64,000 nt of DNA from Streptosporangium subroseum (GTDB lineage Bacteria > Actinomycetota > Actinomycetes > Streptosporangiales > Streptosporangiaceae). The stretch covers positions 62,001 through 126,000 of the forward strand of contig NZ_FZOD01000016.1 in the NCBI RefSeq assembly GCF_900188345.1, in the 5' to 3' direction. A program made the position numbers and the translations under genes. Within the stretch, counting starts at the first letter, position 1. Each line of letters starts with the position of its first letter. The notes under the pieces were generated by a model. The model was not told the DNA's origin. It was given only the letters and a program-made list of their open reading frames with translations, and searched no databases. Below, one piece after another: positions 42,819 through 50,807 of the stretch.

Positions 42819-42852
42819 GGCCGCACTCCCCTCCCGGTTGTTCTCAGCCTCA

Positions 42853-42870
42853 CAAGCGTATCCGCGCTTG
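42853..42870. promoter_or_regulatory. Inverted repeat upstream of the cysteine desulfurase gene
   Basis: CAAGCG-TATCCG-CGCTTG, a 6-bp inverted repeat. The stretch AAGCGTATCCGCGCTTGCGTG closely resembles the units of the 37952-38138 array in front of mnmA. Confidence 0.45.
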
Positions 42871-42890
42871 CGTGGGGCCTCATACTCACG

Positions 42891-42920
42891 TTGACGACTG
42901 AACCGTCCAGACGGTACAGT
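42891..42920 (+). promoter_or_regulatory. Promoter with palindromic operator of the TetR gene
   Basis: TTGACG (42891-42896) and TACAGT (42915-42920) form a good -35/-10 pair with an 18-base spacer, placing the start of transcription at or beside the ATG (42928), so the mRNA is probably leaderless. The spacer holds ACCGTC-CA-GACGGT (42902-42915), a perfect palindrome that extends to TG..CA at its edges. This is the expected site of autorepression by the TetR protein. Confidence 0.75.
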
Positions 42921-42927
42921 AAGCGGC

Positions 42928-43434
42928 ATGAGACGGGAAGAGTTGCTGGACGCGGCAGAGGATCTGCTCTGCGACCAGGGTTCCCAGTCACTCACCCTCG
43001 CAGCCGTCGCCGAGCGCGCCGGATGCAGCAAGGGTGGCCTGCTCTATCACTTCGGCACCAAGGAAGCCCTGATCAAGGGCATGGTCGAGCGGCTGATCGA
43101 GGAGTTCGACGACCTCGTCGCCGCCCAGGGCCAGGACACCTACACAAAAAACTATCTGGCAGCCACCTTCGCCGCCGTACAGGGTGGCAGGCTGCGCCGC
43201 TGGGCGGTGGTCACCGGAGCCTCCGGCAACCTCTACCTGCTCACACCGCTGCGCGTGGCGATGGCCCGGTGGCATCGCGAGGGGCTCGACAGCGAGCCCG
43301 ACCCGGCGGCGGCACAGATCGTGCGCCTTGCCTGCGAGGGTCTGTGGGACGTGGCGAGCCATGATCCCGACCTCTACGACGACGACCACTACGCCGAGTT
43401 GAAACAGCGCTTACTGGGCCTGCTGCCCGCCTGA
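42928..43434 (+). CDS. TetR family transcriptional regulator
   Basis: 168 residues. N-terminal helix-turn-helix (LLDAAEDLLCDQG, LAAVAERAGCSKGGLLYHFGTKEALI) and a TetR_C-type ligand domain with several Trp/Tyr. Its own promoter contains a palindromic operator. The MFS transporter gene follows 157 bases downstream on the same strand after a hairpin, the common repressor-exporter pairing. Confidence 0.93.
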   Translation: MRREELLDAAEDLLCDQGSQSLTLAAVAERAGCSKGGLLYHFGTKEALIKGMVERLIEEFDDLVAAQGQDTYTKNYLAATFAAVQGGRLRRWAVVTGASGNLYLLTPLRVAMARWHREGLDSEPDPAAAQIVRLACEGLWDVASHDPDLYDDDHYAELKQRLLGLLPA

Positions 43435-43497
43435 CCAGGATCGTTCCTGGATTTGATCGCCACCCGAACGGGGGCGTCTCATCGCACAGAGTCTGGT

Positions 43498-43525
43498 GGT
43501 CGCTTTCGCATGCGCGAAAGCGACC
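43498..43525 (+). terminator. 12-bp stem hairpin between TetR and MFS genes
   Basis: GGTCGCTTTCGC (43498-43509) pairs perfectly with GCGAAAGCGACC (43514-43525) around ATGC, followed by GTCTTT. Probably a terminator for the TetR gene, or an attenuator for the MFS gene. A smaller CCAGGA-TCGT-TCCTGG hairpin lies right after the TetR stop. Confidence 0.7.
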
Positions 43526-43591
43526 GTCTTTGGTGTGCCCGAATCGGCAGTGTTCGAAACGTCTGCCGACATCTATTGAAGGGATCGAATC

Positions 43592-44779
43592 ATGACCCGC
43601 GTTCTGAGGACGGCCCGCGCCGGCGCGGTCGTCACTTTCATGCTTGCCGGACTTCTGTGCGGATCCATGACCGTGCGCATCCCCGCGCTGTCCGACAAAC
43701 TCGGCCTGTCCGAGGGCTCGATCGGCATCACCCTCCTCGTCTGGGGCCTGGGGGCATTGATCACCATGCAGTCGATGCGCGGGGTGATGGCGCGCTTCGG
43801 CAGCCGGAGCATCCTGCGGGTCGGCGCTCCCCTCAGCGCGGTCGCCCTGGCCCTGCTGGCGCTGGCGCCGACGTTCCCGCTGCTGCTGGTCGCCACCGGC
43901 CTCTTCGGCATGGCGTTCGGCGCGGTGGACGTCGCGATGAACGCGCAGGGCTCGACGGTCGAGCGCGCCTACGGCCGCCCGCTGATGAACGGCATGCACG
44001 CGGGCTGGTGCGTGGGAGCGATCTCCTCCGGCCTGCTCGGCACCGCGGCGATCGCGGCAGGACTCTCGCTCACGGTCCATCTGACCCTGGTCGCCCTGAT
44101 CGCGCTCCCCCTGATGATCTTCGTCAGCCGCACCTACCTGCCGGACTCCGTCTCCGTGAACGCCCGGACCGCGACCCGCCGGCGGATGCCGCCGGTGGTC
44201 TACCTGCTCGGCGTGATCGCGTTCTGCGCGTTCATGGTCGAGGGTACGGTCGCCGACTGGAACGGCCTCTACCTGCGTGACATCCTCGGCGCTCCCGAGG
44301 CCGTGGCCGCCCTGGGCTACCCGATCTTCGAGGCGGGCATGCTCCTCGGCCGCCTCACCGGCGACCGCGTCCGGGCCCGCTTCGGCGCCCGCGGCATGAT
44401 CATCACCTCGGGTCTCGCCTCCGCGGCCACCTTCTCCGTGGTTCTCACGGCCCCGACGGCCCTGATCGCCATCTCGGCCATGTTCTTCGTGGGCATCGCG
44501 GTGGCGACGGTCTCCCCGATGGCGATGTCCCTCGCGGGCGACGCGGTCGCCAACCCCGGCCCGGCCATCGCCCAGACCGGCGCGATGGGCTACGCGGGGC
44601 TGCTGCTGGGCCCGGTGATCATCGGCCTGCTCTCCGACGTGGCCACGCTCAGGGTCGGGCTCGGCATCGCCGTCGTGCTCGGCGTCCTGATCGCGCTGAC
44701 CGCCCGGTTCCTGCCCCGCCCCGGTATGGCCGCCGCCCCCGCCGAGGCCCCTCAGCGCGAGCTCTCCATGGCCGCCTGA
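43592..44779 (+). CDS. MFS transporter (YbjJ-like)
   Basis: 395 residues with about twelve membrane helices. The N-terminal half has MTVRIPALSDKLGLSEGSIG and the AVDVAMNAQG segment seen in YbjJ-type efflux proteins, and the second half has AGMLLGRLTGDRVRARFG. GAAGG lies about nine bases before the ATG. Probably controlled by the adjacent TetR protein; substrate unknown. Confidence 0.88.
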   Translation: MTRVLRTARAGAVVTFMLAGLLCGSMTVRIPALSDKLGLSEGSIGITLLVWGLGALITMQSMRGVMARFGSRSILRVGAPLSAVALALLALAPTFPLLLVATGLFGMAFGAVDVAMNAQGSTVERAYGRPLMNGMHAGWCVGAISSGLLGTAAIAAGLSLTVHLTLVALIALPLMIFVSRTYLPDSVSVNARTATRRRMPPVVYLLGVIAFCAFMVEGTVADWNGLYLRDILGAPEAVAALGYPIFEAGMLLGRLTGDRVRARFGARGMIITSGLASAATFSVVLTAPTALIAISAMFFVGIAVATVSPMAMSLAGDAVANPGPAIAQTGAMGYAGLLLGPVIIGLLSDVATLRVGLGIAVVLGVLIALTARFLPRPGMAAAPAEAPQRELSMAA

Positions 44780-44855
44780 GCGTCTCCGCGTCCACCTGGG
44801 CACCTGGGGCGCATGGGGCGCGCCTGGGGTGCCTGGGCACCTGGAAGGCAGGGCA

Positions 44856-44925
44856 CCGTCATCCTCGCGGCCGATGAGCGTTCCCGGTTGCCGTCATCCT
44901 CGCGGCCGAAGATCGATCCCGGTCG
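44856..44925. repeat. 35-bp tandem direct repeat in the MFS-etfA gap
   Basis: CCGTCATCCTCGCGGCCGA occurs at 44856 and again at 44891, each followed by a similar GATCG/GAGCG-TTCCCGGT sequence. The 279-base gap (44780-45058) also holds irregular GCACCTGGGGCGC repeats just after the MFS stop and the terminator at 44999. No gene seen. Confidence 0.75.
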
Positions 44926-44998
44926 GCGGAGCACCCGTGTCCGGCGGAGGACGCGGGAGCCCTCAGCGCTCACCGGAAACGCGAGACGGCGCGGAAAA

Positions 44999-45037
44999 GC
45001 GAGATGGCGTCGCACGACCCGTGCGGCGCCATCTCGC
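44999..45037. terminator. Two-way terminator between MFS and etfA
   Basis: GCGAGATGGCG-t-CGCACG with CGTGCG-g-CGCCATCTCGC around ACC: an 18-position stem with one mismatch. Perfectly placed to stop both the plus-strand MFS transcript and the minus-strand etfBA transcript. Confidence 0.85.
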
Positions 45038-45058
45038 GTATACGACTAACTCGTACGG

Positions 45059-46012
45059 CTACTTGCGCTTGGTGATCTCTTCGGTGAGCTGCGGGACGAC
45101 CTGGTGCAGGTCCCCCACGACGCCGAAGTCGGCGAGCTCGAAGATCGGCGCTTCGGAGTCCTTGTTGATCGCGATGATCGTCTTGGCGGTCTGCATGCCG
45201 GCCCGGTGCTGGATCGCGCCGGAGATGCCCGCCGCGATGTAGAGCTGCGGCGACACGGTCTTGCCGGTCTGCCCGACCTGGAACTGGTGCGGGTACCAGC
45301 CGGCGTCGGTGACGGCGCGGGAGGCGCCGACGGCCGCGCCGAGCGAGTCGGCCAGGGCCTCGATGACCGCGAAGTTCTCGGCCGAGCCCACCCCGCGGCC
45401 ACCGGAGACCACGATCGAGGCCTCGGTGAGCTCCGGGCGGGCGCCCTTCTCCTGCTTGACCCGCTCCACGACCCTGGCGCCCTTGGCGGCGTCGGAGACG
45501 TCGACGGTGACCCGCTCCTCGGCGCCCGCACCCGCGGCCGCCTCGATCGGCGTCGCGTTCGGACGGACCGCGACGATCGGGGTGCCCTTGGTCACGCGCG
45601 AATGGACGTTGACCCCGCCGCCGAAGATGGACTGGTCGGCGAGCAGGCCGTCCTCCATGCCCACGGCGTCGGTGAGCACACCGGAGTCGATCTTGATGGC
45701 CAGACGGCCGGCGATCTCCTTCGCCTCGGCCGTCGCGGCGACGAACACCGCGGCCGGGGACTTCTCGGAGACGAGCTGGGCCAGCAGCTCCGCCTTGGGA
45801 GCGACGACGTAGTCGCCGATCTCGGCGGCGTCGGCCACGTAGATCTTCTCCGCGCCGTATTCGGCCAGCTTGGCCTGGGCGTCGGGAGAGTATCCCTCTC
45901 CCGCCCAGACCGCCGACGGCGTGCCCAGCTTCCGGGCGAGCGTCAGCAGCTCCAGCGTGACCTTCTTGACCTGGCCCTCGACATGCTCGACCAGAACGAG
46001 AATCTCAGACAT
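45059..46012 (-). CDS. etfA: Electron transfer flavoprotein alpha subunit
   Basis: 317 residues. The C-terminal FAD domain motifs VVSGGRGVGSAENF, GWYPHQFQVGQTGKTVSPQLYIAAGISGAIQH and INKDSEAPIF are intact. With EtfB it passes electrons from acyl-CoA and other flavin dehydrogenases to the quinone pool. It follows etfB by 18 bases. Confidence 0.97.
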   Translation of the reverse strand: MSEILVLVEHVEGQVKKVTLELLTLARKLGTPSAVWAGEGYSPDAQAKLAEYGAEKIYVADAAEIGDYVVAPKAELLAQLVSEKSPAAVFVAATAEAKEIAGRLAIKIDSGVLTDAVGMEDGLLADQSIFGGGVNVHSRVTKGTPIVAVRPNATPIEAAAGAGAEERVTVDVSDAAKGARVVERVKQEKGARPELTEASIVVSGGRGVGSAENFAVIEALADSLGAAVGASRAVTDAGWYPHQFQVGQTGKTVSPQLYIAAGISGAIQHRAGMQTAKTIIAINKDSEAPIFELADFGVVGDLHQVVPQLTEEITKRK

Positions 46013-46030
46013 CTCAGCTAACCCCCGTTC

Positions 46031-46810
46031 TCAGACGAACTTCTTCGACGCGAGGAATTCGGCGGTCTTCACGCCGCCGTCACCCTCGTCCTTGACCACC
46101 GTGCCGGCCGCGCGAGGCGGCGCGGCCGCGAAGTCGACGACCTCGCTCCAGGAGTTGGCGAGGCCCACCTGGGAGGCGTCGATCTCGGCGTCGGCGACGC
46201 CGAGCTTCTCGACCGGCTTCTTCTTGGCGGCCATGATGCCCTTGAAGGACGGGTAGCGCGGTTCGTTGATCTTCTCGACCACGGAGACGACGGCGGGCAG
46301 TGAAGCCTCGACCCTGTCGTAGCCGTAGTCGGTGACGCGCTGGATCGAGATGGACGTTCCGTCGATCTCGACCTTGTTGGCGAAGGTGAGCTGCGGCACG
46401 CTCAGACGCTCGGCCAGCATCGCGGCGAGCACGCCGGTGCGGGCGTCGGTCGACTCGGAGCCGAGCACGACCAGATCGAAGCCGATCTTCTTGAGAGTCT
46501 GCGCCAGGGCGTAGGAGGTGCCCAGCACGTCCGAGCCGTGCAGCGCGTCGTCCACCAGGTGAACGGCCTTGTCCGCACCCATGGCCAGGGCCTTGCGAAT
46601 GGTGTCGGCGGCCTTGGCGGGGCCCATGGTGAGGACGGTCACCTCACCGCCGTGAGCCTCCTTCAGGCGCAGCGCCTCCTCGACCGCGTATTCACAGAGC
46701 TCGTTGATGACGCCGTCGGCGGCATCGCGGTCGAGCGTATTGTCATCGGACCTCAGCTTGCGCTCGGTCGCCGTGTCGGGGACCTGCTTCACGCAGACGA
46801 CGATGTTCAT
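46031..46810 (-). CDS. etfB: Electron transfer flavoprotein beta subunit
   Basis: 259 residues starting MNIVVCVKQVPDTA, with ELCEYAVEEALRLKE and VVLGSESTDARTGVLAAMLAE typical of EtfB, which binds AMP and the alpha subunit. The ATG at 46810 is the family start; the ORF extends upstream to 46900 without resemblance. GGGAGG lies 14 bases upstream, a long spacing. The two-gene etfBA operon ends at the hairpin at 44999. Confidence 0.96.
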   Translation of the reverse strand: MNIVVCVKQVPDTATERKLRSDDNTLDRDAADGVINELCEYAVEEALRLKEAHGGEVTVLTMGPAKAADTIRKALAMGADKAVHLVDDALHGSDVLGTSYALAQTLKKIGFDLVVLGSESTDARTGVLAAMLAERLSVPQLTFANKVEIDGTSISIQRVTDYGYDRVEASLPAVVSVVEKINEPRYPSFKGIMAAKKKPVEKLGVADAEIDASQVGLANSWSEVVDFAAAPPRAAGTVVKDEGDGGVKTAEFLASKKFV

Positions 46811-47139
46811 GGCCGGTGGCCGACCTCCCGTGTACGCGTACGCCACCGCGTCGCTGCGGTTGGCGCCGGATTGCGGTACGCGCACGCGGGGTACGTGCAC
46901 GTGTTGCCAAGATTGCCAGGTGCCCGAGGGCGCTGTGACAGTGGGTGACCCGGTCGGGGACGTACCCGTTCCAGCTCCCCCAACACCATGTTACTCATCG
47001 GTAGCTTAGGCGCAAATCGCCAGGTTGCACGGCTTGCGCCGTACGCCCGGATGACCTGCCCGGTCGGTTGTCCTCCCCACCATACCGAACTATATTCCGG
47101 AATCTGCGCGGGGATCGACGCGACGTACGGGCCTGCGGC
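46811..47139. other. Gap between kinase 1 stop and etfB start
   Basis: 329 bases, both neighbours on the minus strand. TATAGT (minus strand, about 47085-47090) and TAAGCT (about 47003-47008) are possible etfB -10 elements without good -35s. The part next to etfB has alternating GTACGC/GCACGT sequence. No gene and no strong hairpin seen. Confidence 0.35.
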
Positions 47140-48594
47140 TCAGCTGCCGACCAGGATCGCGACCAGGACGAAGACGACGGTCCCCAGGGCCAGCGCCAGG
47201 GTGAGCGTGCTGAAGAACGTGCCGAGAACGGCCCACAACCCGACGGTGCCGGCGGCACTGGCGAGATCGATGATCATGCGCGAGCGGTTCTGGCGGGCGA
47301 ACAGGGCGATCCCCCCGTCGGCGAGCATCACCAGCCCGTATCCGGTCAGGAGCAGCAGCGACACCTCCGGCAGCGGGCCCTTGGCCGCCGCGGCCATCAG
47401 GGACACGAGCAGGCCGGTGCCGACGACCCAGCGGCGGTGCACAACGGCCCTGCGGTGCTCGCGGGCCTCCTTAGGCGAGGGCCTGCCGGGCTGCGGCCGA
47501 CGGCCCGGACGCCACTGCCGGGTGGTGAGGTCCTGCATTCCGCCCTTCTCCGCCTGAAGGGCCACCTCCTGGATCCGCGCATCCTGAACGTGGGCGTCCT
47601 GGACCTGCGCGTCCTGGACGTGGGCGCCCGGGCTCCGGGCGCCCCCGGCCCGGGCGTCCCGCCGCCCGGCGGCCGGTGCTCCCTTGAACCCGGCGACATC
47701 CTGGAACGGGGCGGTGGCGAAGGCCGAACGAGTGCGTGGGGCCGGCGAGCCCGGCGGACCCCCCGGACCCCGTGGACCCCCCGAAATCACTGCCTGGACG
47801 ACCGGGGCGGCGCTCAGACGGACCAGGAGCATGCTCGCGGACGGCCGGGCGGCCGGGTCGCGCAGCAGGCACTCCCGGAGCAGCGGCTCCAGCCAGCCGG
47901 GCACGCCCTCCAGATCGGGAGGGTGGTGGACGACGCGATAGCCGACCGCCGAGGCCGGGCCCGTGCCGTACGGATGCCGCCCCGTGGCCGCGTAGGCCGC
48001 AGTCGCACCGAAGGAGAAGATGTCGGCCTCCGCCCCGGAATCCGCACCCTCCAGCACTTCGGGCGCCAGGTAGCCCGGCGTGCCGAGGATCGCTCCCGCC
48101 GTGGTGACCGAGGGGGAGTCGAGCGCGCAGGCGATGCCGAAGTCGATGACAACCGGCTCGCCGTCGGTCAGGATCACGTTGGCGGGCTTCAGGTCGCGAT
48201 GAACGACCCCGGTGGCGTGGATCGCGGTCAGGGCCTCGGCCAGGCCGCACGCCAGCCGTACGAGATCGTCGTCTCCGATCGGCCCGTCACCGGAGACCAC
48301 CGCGCTGAGCGGACGTCCCTGCACGTAGCGGGTGACCAGGTAGGGGCGGGCGCCCTCCATCGAGGCGTCCAGGACCTCGGCGATGTGCGGGCCCTGGACA
48401 CGCCGCATGGTCTCCACCTCGCGGGCCAGCCGGGTGAGGGCAGTCGCGTCGGCCGCGACCTGCGGGTGCAGGATCTTGACCGCCACCGTGCGCCCCTCGG
48501 GATCCAGCGCGAGGTGGACCTCGCCGAAGCCTCCCGCCCCGAGTTTTGACAGGAGGCGGTACGGGCCAAGGCGTTCACCGTCCGGCGCAACCAT
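47140..48594 (-). CDS. Membrane Ser/Thr protein kinase (kinase 1)
   Basis: 484 residues. Active-type kinase domain (about 10-265): loop LGAGGFGEVH, Lys40 (VAVKIL), VHRDLKPANV, IDFGIA and GYLAPEV. A linker at about 300-345 carries short repeats of the type VQDAHVQDA. Three or four membrane segments lie in the C-terminal ~110 residues, and no PASTA or other sensor domain follows. GGAAGGAG precedes the ATG. Third of three tandem kinase genes read on the minus strand. Confidence 0.93.
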   Translation of the reverse strand: MVAPDGERLGPYRLLSKLGAGGFGEVHLALDPEGRTVAVKILHPQVAADATALTRLAREVETMRRVQGPHIAEVLDASMEGARPYLVTRYVQGRPLSAVVSGDGPIGDDDLVRLACGLAEALTAIHATGVVHRDLKPANVILTDGEPVVIDFGIACALDSPSVTTAGAILGTPGYLAPEVLEGADSGAEADIFSFGATAAYAATGRHPYGTGPASAVGYRVVHHPPDLEGVPGWLEPLLRECLLRDPAARPSASMLLVRLSAAPVVQAVISGGPRGPGGPPGSPAPRTRSAFATAPFQDVAGFKGAPAAGRRDARAGGARSPGAHVQDAQVQDAHVQDARIQEVALQAEKGGMQDLTTRQWRPGRRPQPGRPSPKEAREHRRAVVHRRWVVGTGLLVSLMAAAAKGPLPEVSLLLLTGYGLVMLADGGIALFARQNRSRMIIDLASAAGTVGLWAVLGTFFSTLTLALALGTVVFVLVAILVGS

Positions 48595-48741
48595 GCGACT
48601 CCTTCCGGCCTGATGTCATCCATGGTGCCGTAGAGTCGGCGATCCCGCACGGGGGGACACCGAGAACTCGCCCACCTGCGGACACGAGACGCACGCCAGA
48701 CGTTTCCCGTCGACCATGGATCCCATCGGGCCCGGGAGCGA

Positions 48742-48829
48742 TGGCACGACACTCACTCCCGGAGGGGCGCGGAGAAGATCCCCACCTCCGGAAGGTCAGG
48801 ACGCGACGCTCACTTCCAGAAGGTCAGGA
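48742..48829. repeat. Degenerate tandem copies of the kinase 2 gene end
   Basis: The end of kinase 2 with its stop (minus strand: TGACCTTCTGGAAGTGAGCG, about 48808-48827) is followed by TGACCTTCCGGAGGTGGGG (about 48778-48798) and CCTCCGGGAGTGAGTGTCG (about 48745-48765). Similarity drops with each copy. Confidence 0.65.
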
Positions 48830-50807
48830 AACCGAAGCCGAGGCTGTTCATCAGGTCGTCGACAAGACCGCCGATGAGGTCGAGCACGCCCATCGCGCTG
48901 TCGTTCGCCGCCCTCGTCCACTCGTCGTGCAGCTTGTCGATCACATCGGTCGGCGCGTCCCACGGCGCGAAGGAGGGTGACACGCTCACCACGGCCATCA
49001 CCGCGAAGAACGCCAGCGTGCCCAGGGCGATCGTGGTCACCATGGCCGCGCCGGGGCTGCGGATCACCCCGGTCAGCGTGCGGGACACGGCCTTGCGGGG
49101 CTTGCCCCCACCGGGCAGCACGAACAGCCCGGCCACGAACGCGCCCGCCGCGTAGGCGGCGGCCGGATTGGTCTTCATCTGCCCGACATAGACCAGCCCG
49201 CCCCACACGCACATGCCGAACATCGCGGCCAGCGGAGCCGTGACCAGCGTCGCGAGGCCCGCCTTGATCAGCGCCCACGGGGCGCCGAGCAGCGCGAGCA
49301 GGGGGTCGGTGGCGCTGTTCCCACGTATCGAACGGCGCTGTGCCAGGTCACCGAAGAGGTATTCGCCCACGCGCAGGCAGAGCGCCGCCACCAGCGCGAA
49401 CGCGCTCACCACGACCGGCAGCACGCAGGCCAGCGCGACCAGAATCGTCAGCAGCAGCCCCGCGGCCAGCGGGTGACCCGTGCGGTAGCGCGGGCGGTCC
49501 TCCGGCGGGGTGCGGGGCTGGGTCGGCGGAGTGTGGGGCCGGAGCTGAGACTGGGGCGGCGGCGCGTACGGCCTGGCCTGGCCGGTCGGCGGCGGGGCCG
49601 GATATCCGGCGACCCGCTGGTCGGCGTACGGCGGGGGCGGCGGGGCGAACCCCACCTGGGCCGAGGGCGGGGCCGGAACGTAGGGAGGCGGCTTGGACGC
49701 CGGCGTATAGGGAGGCGGAGAGCCGGTGGCGGACCGGCCCTGCTGGGGCGAGGATCCGGCGGAGGGCCGGGTCGGCTCGGACCTGGGCCTGCGCTCGCGC
49801 CGCTCCGGCTTGGCGTACTCCACCGGCGGGAGCAGGTCGGAATAGGTCCCCTCGTGGGGCAGCGCCCGGGTGCCGTTCGGTGAAGGCGAAGGCGGGGGCG
49901 GGGTCGGGGCCTGGCCGTCCAGAACCCTGGTGCCGTCGGCGTTGAGCGCCCTCGTGCCGCTCTCGTGGGCGGCGGTGGGCGGGGTGTCGTGGAAGACCGT
50001 CACCGTGGGGTCGAGGGCACGCGCCATCCGGTGCAGCGCCACCGCGCTCGGCCGGGCGGTGGGGTCGACGGCCAGTGCCTGCCTGAGCCAGGCGCGCAGC
50101 CAGGCGGGGGCCAGGTCGATGTTGGCCCGGCCCTCCATGATGTTGAAGCAGACGACCTCGAAGCTGCCCGTGCCGAACGGCGGCTTGCCCGTCGCACCGA
50201 AGAAGACCGTCGAGGCCAGCGCGTGCACGTCGGCCGCCTGGGTGATCTCGGAATCCCGGATGATCTCCGGGGCGAGGTAGCCGGGGGTGCCGACGAACAT
50301 GCCGGTCTGGGTCAGCCGGGTGGCGTTGACCAGGTGCGCGATGCCGAAGTCGATGACCAGCGGGTCACCGTTGACGATCATCACGTTGGACGGCTTGAAG
50401 TCGCGGTGGACGACGTCGGCGGCGTGGATCGCCACCAGCGCGGCGCACATGCCCTCGGCCAGGCGGATCACCTGGTCGGCGGGGAGCGGGCCGTCTTCGA
50501 GGACGGTCTCCTCCAGCGTGCGCCCCGGGGCGAACCGGGTCACGATGTAGGGCTGCTTGGCCGTCAGCTCGGCGTCGAGCACCTCCGCGACGTGGGGGCT
50601 GCGCACGCGCCGCATGGTCTCCACCTCGCGGGTGAGCCGGTCGCGAGCCTTGAGATCGGCGGCCACGTGCGGGTGCAGGACCTTGACGGCCACCTCGCGC
50701 CCATCCTCGTCGAGCCCCAGGTGGACGACCCCCATGCCACCTTCGCCGATCTTTCTGAGCAACCGGTATGGGCCAAGTCGCTCAGGCGCTTGCGTGTCCC
50801 CCGCCAT
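48810..50807 (-). CDS. Membrane Ser/Thr protein kinase (kinase 2)
   Basis: 665 residues. Kinase domain (about 10-275) with IGEGGMGVVH, Lys42, VHRDFKPSNV, IDFGIA and GYLAPEI, so catalytically competent. A long Pro/Ala/Tyr-rich cytoplasmic linker (about 290-440, PPPYVPAPPSAQ-type) leads to several membrane segments (about 450-625) and a short tail ending LTFWK. The ATG at 50807 shares a base with the stop of kinase 3 (TGATG), so the two are coupled; GAAGG lies upstream. Confidence 0.93.
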   Translation of the reverse strand: MAGDTQAPERLGPYRLLRKIGEGGMGVVHLGLDEDGREVAVKVLHPHVAADLKARDRLTREVETMRRVRSPHVAEVLDAELTAKQPYIVTRFAPGRTLEETVLEDGPLPADQVIRLAEGMCAALVAIHAADVVHRDFKPSNVMIVNGDPLVIDFGIAHLVNATRLTQTGMFVGTPGYLAPEIIRDSEITQAADVHALASTVFFGATGKPPFGTGSFEVVCFNIMEGRANIDLAPAWLRAWLRQALAVDPTARPSAVALHRMARALDPTVTVFHDTPPTAAHESGTRALNADGTRVLDGQAPTPPPPSPSPNGTRALPHEGTYSDLLPPVEYAKPERRERRPRSEPTRPSAGSSPQQGRSATGSPPPYTPASKPPPYVPAPPSAQVGFAPPPPPYADQRVAGYPAPPPTGQARPYAPPPQSQLRPHTPPTQPRTPPEDRPRYRTGHPLAAGLLLTILVALACVLPVVVSAFALVAALCLRVGEYLFGDLAQRRSIRGNSATDPLLALLGAPWALIKAGLATLVTAPLAAMFGMCVWGGLVYVGQMKTNPAAAYAAGAFVAGLFVLPGGGKPRKAVSRTLTGVIRSPGAAMVTTIALGTLAFFAVMAVVSVSPSFAPWDAPTDVIDKLHDEWTRAANDSAMGVLDLIGGLVDDLMNSLGFGFLTFWK

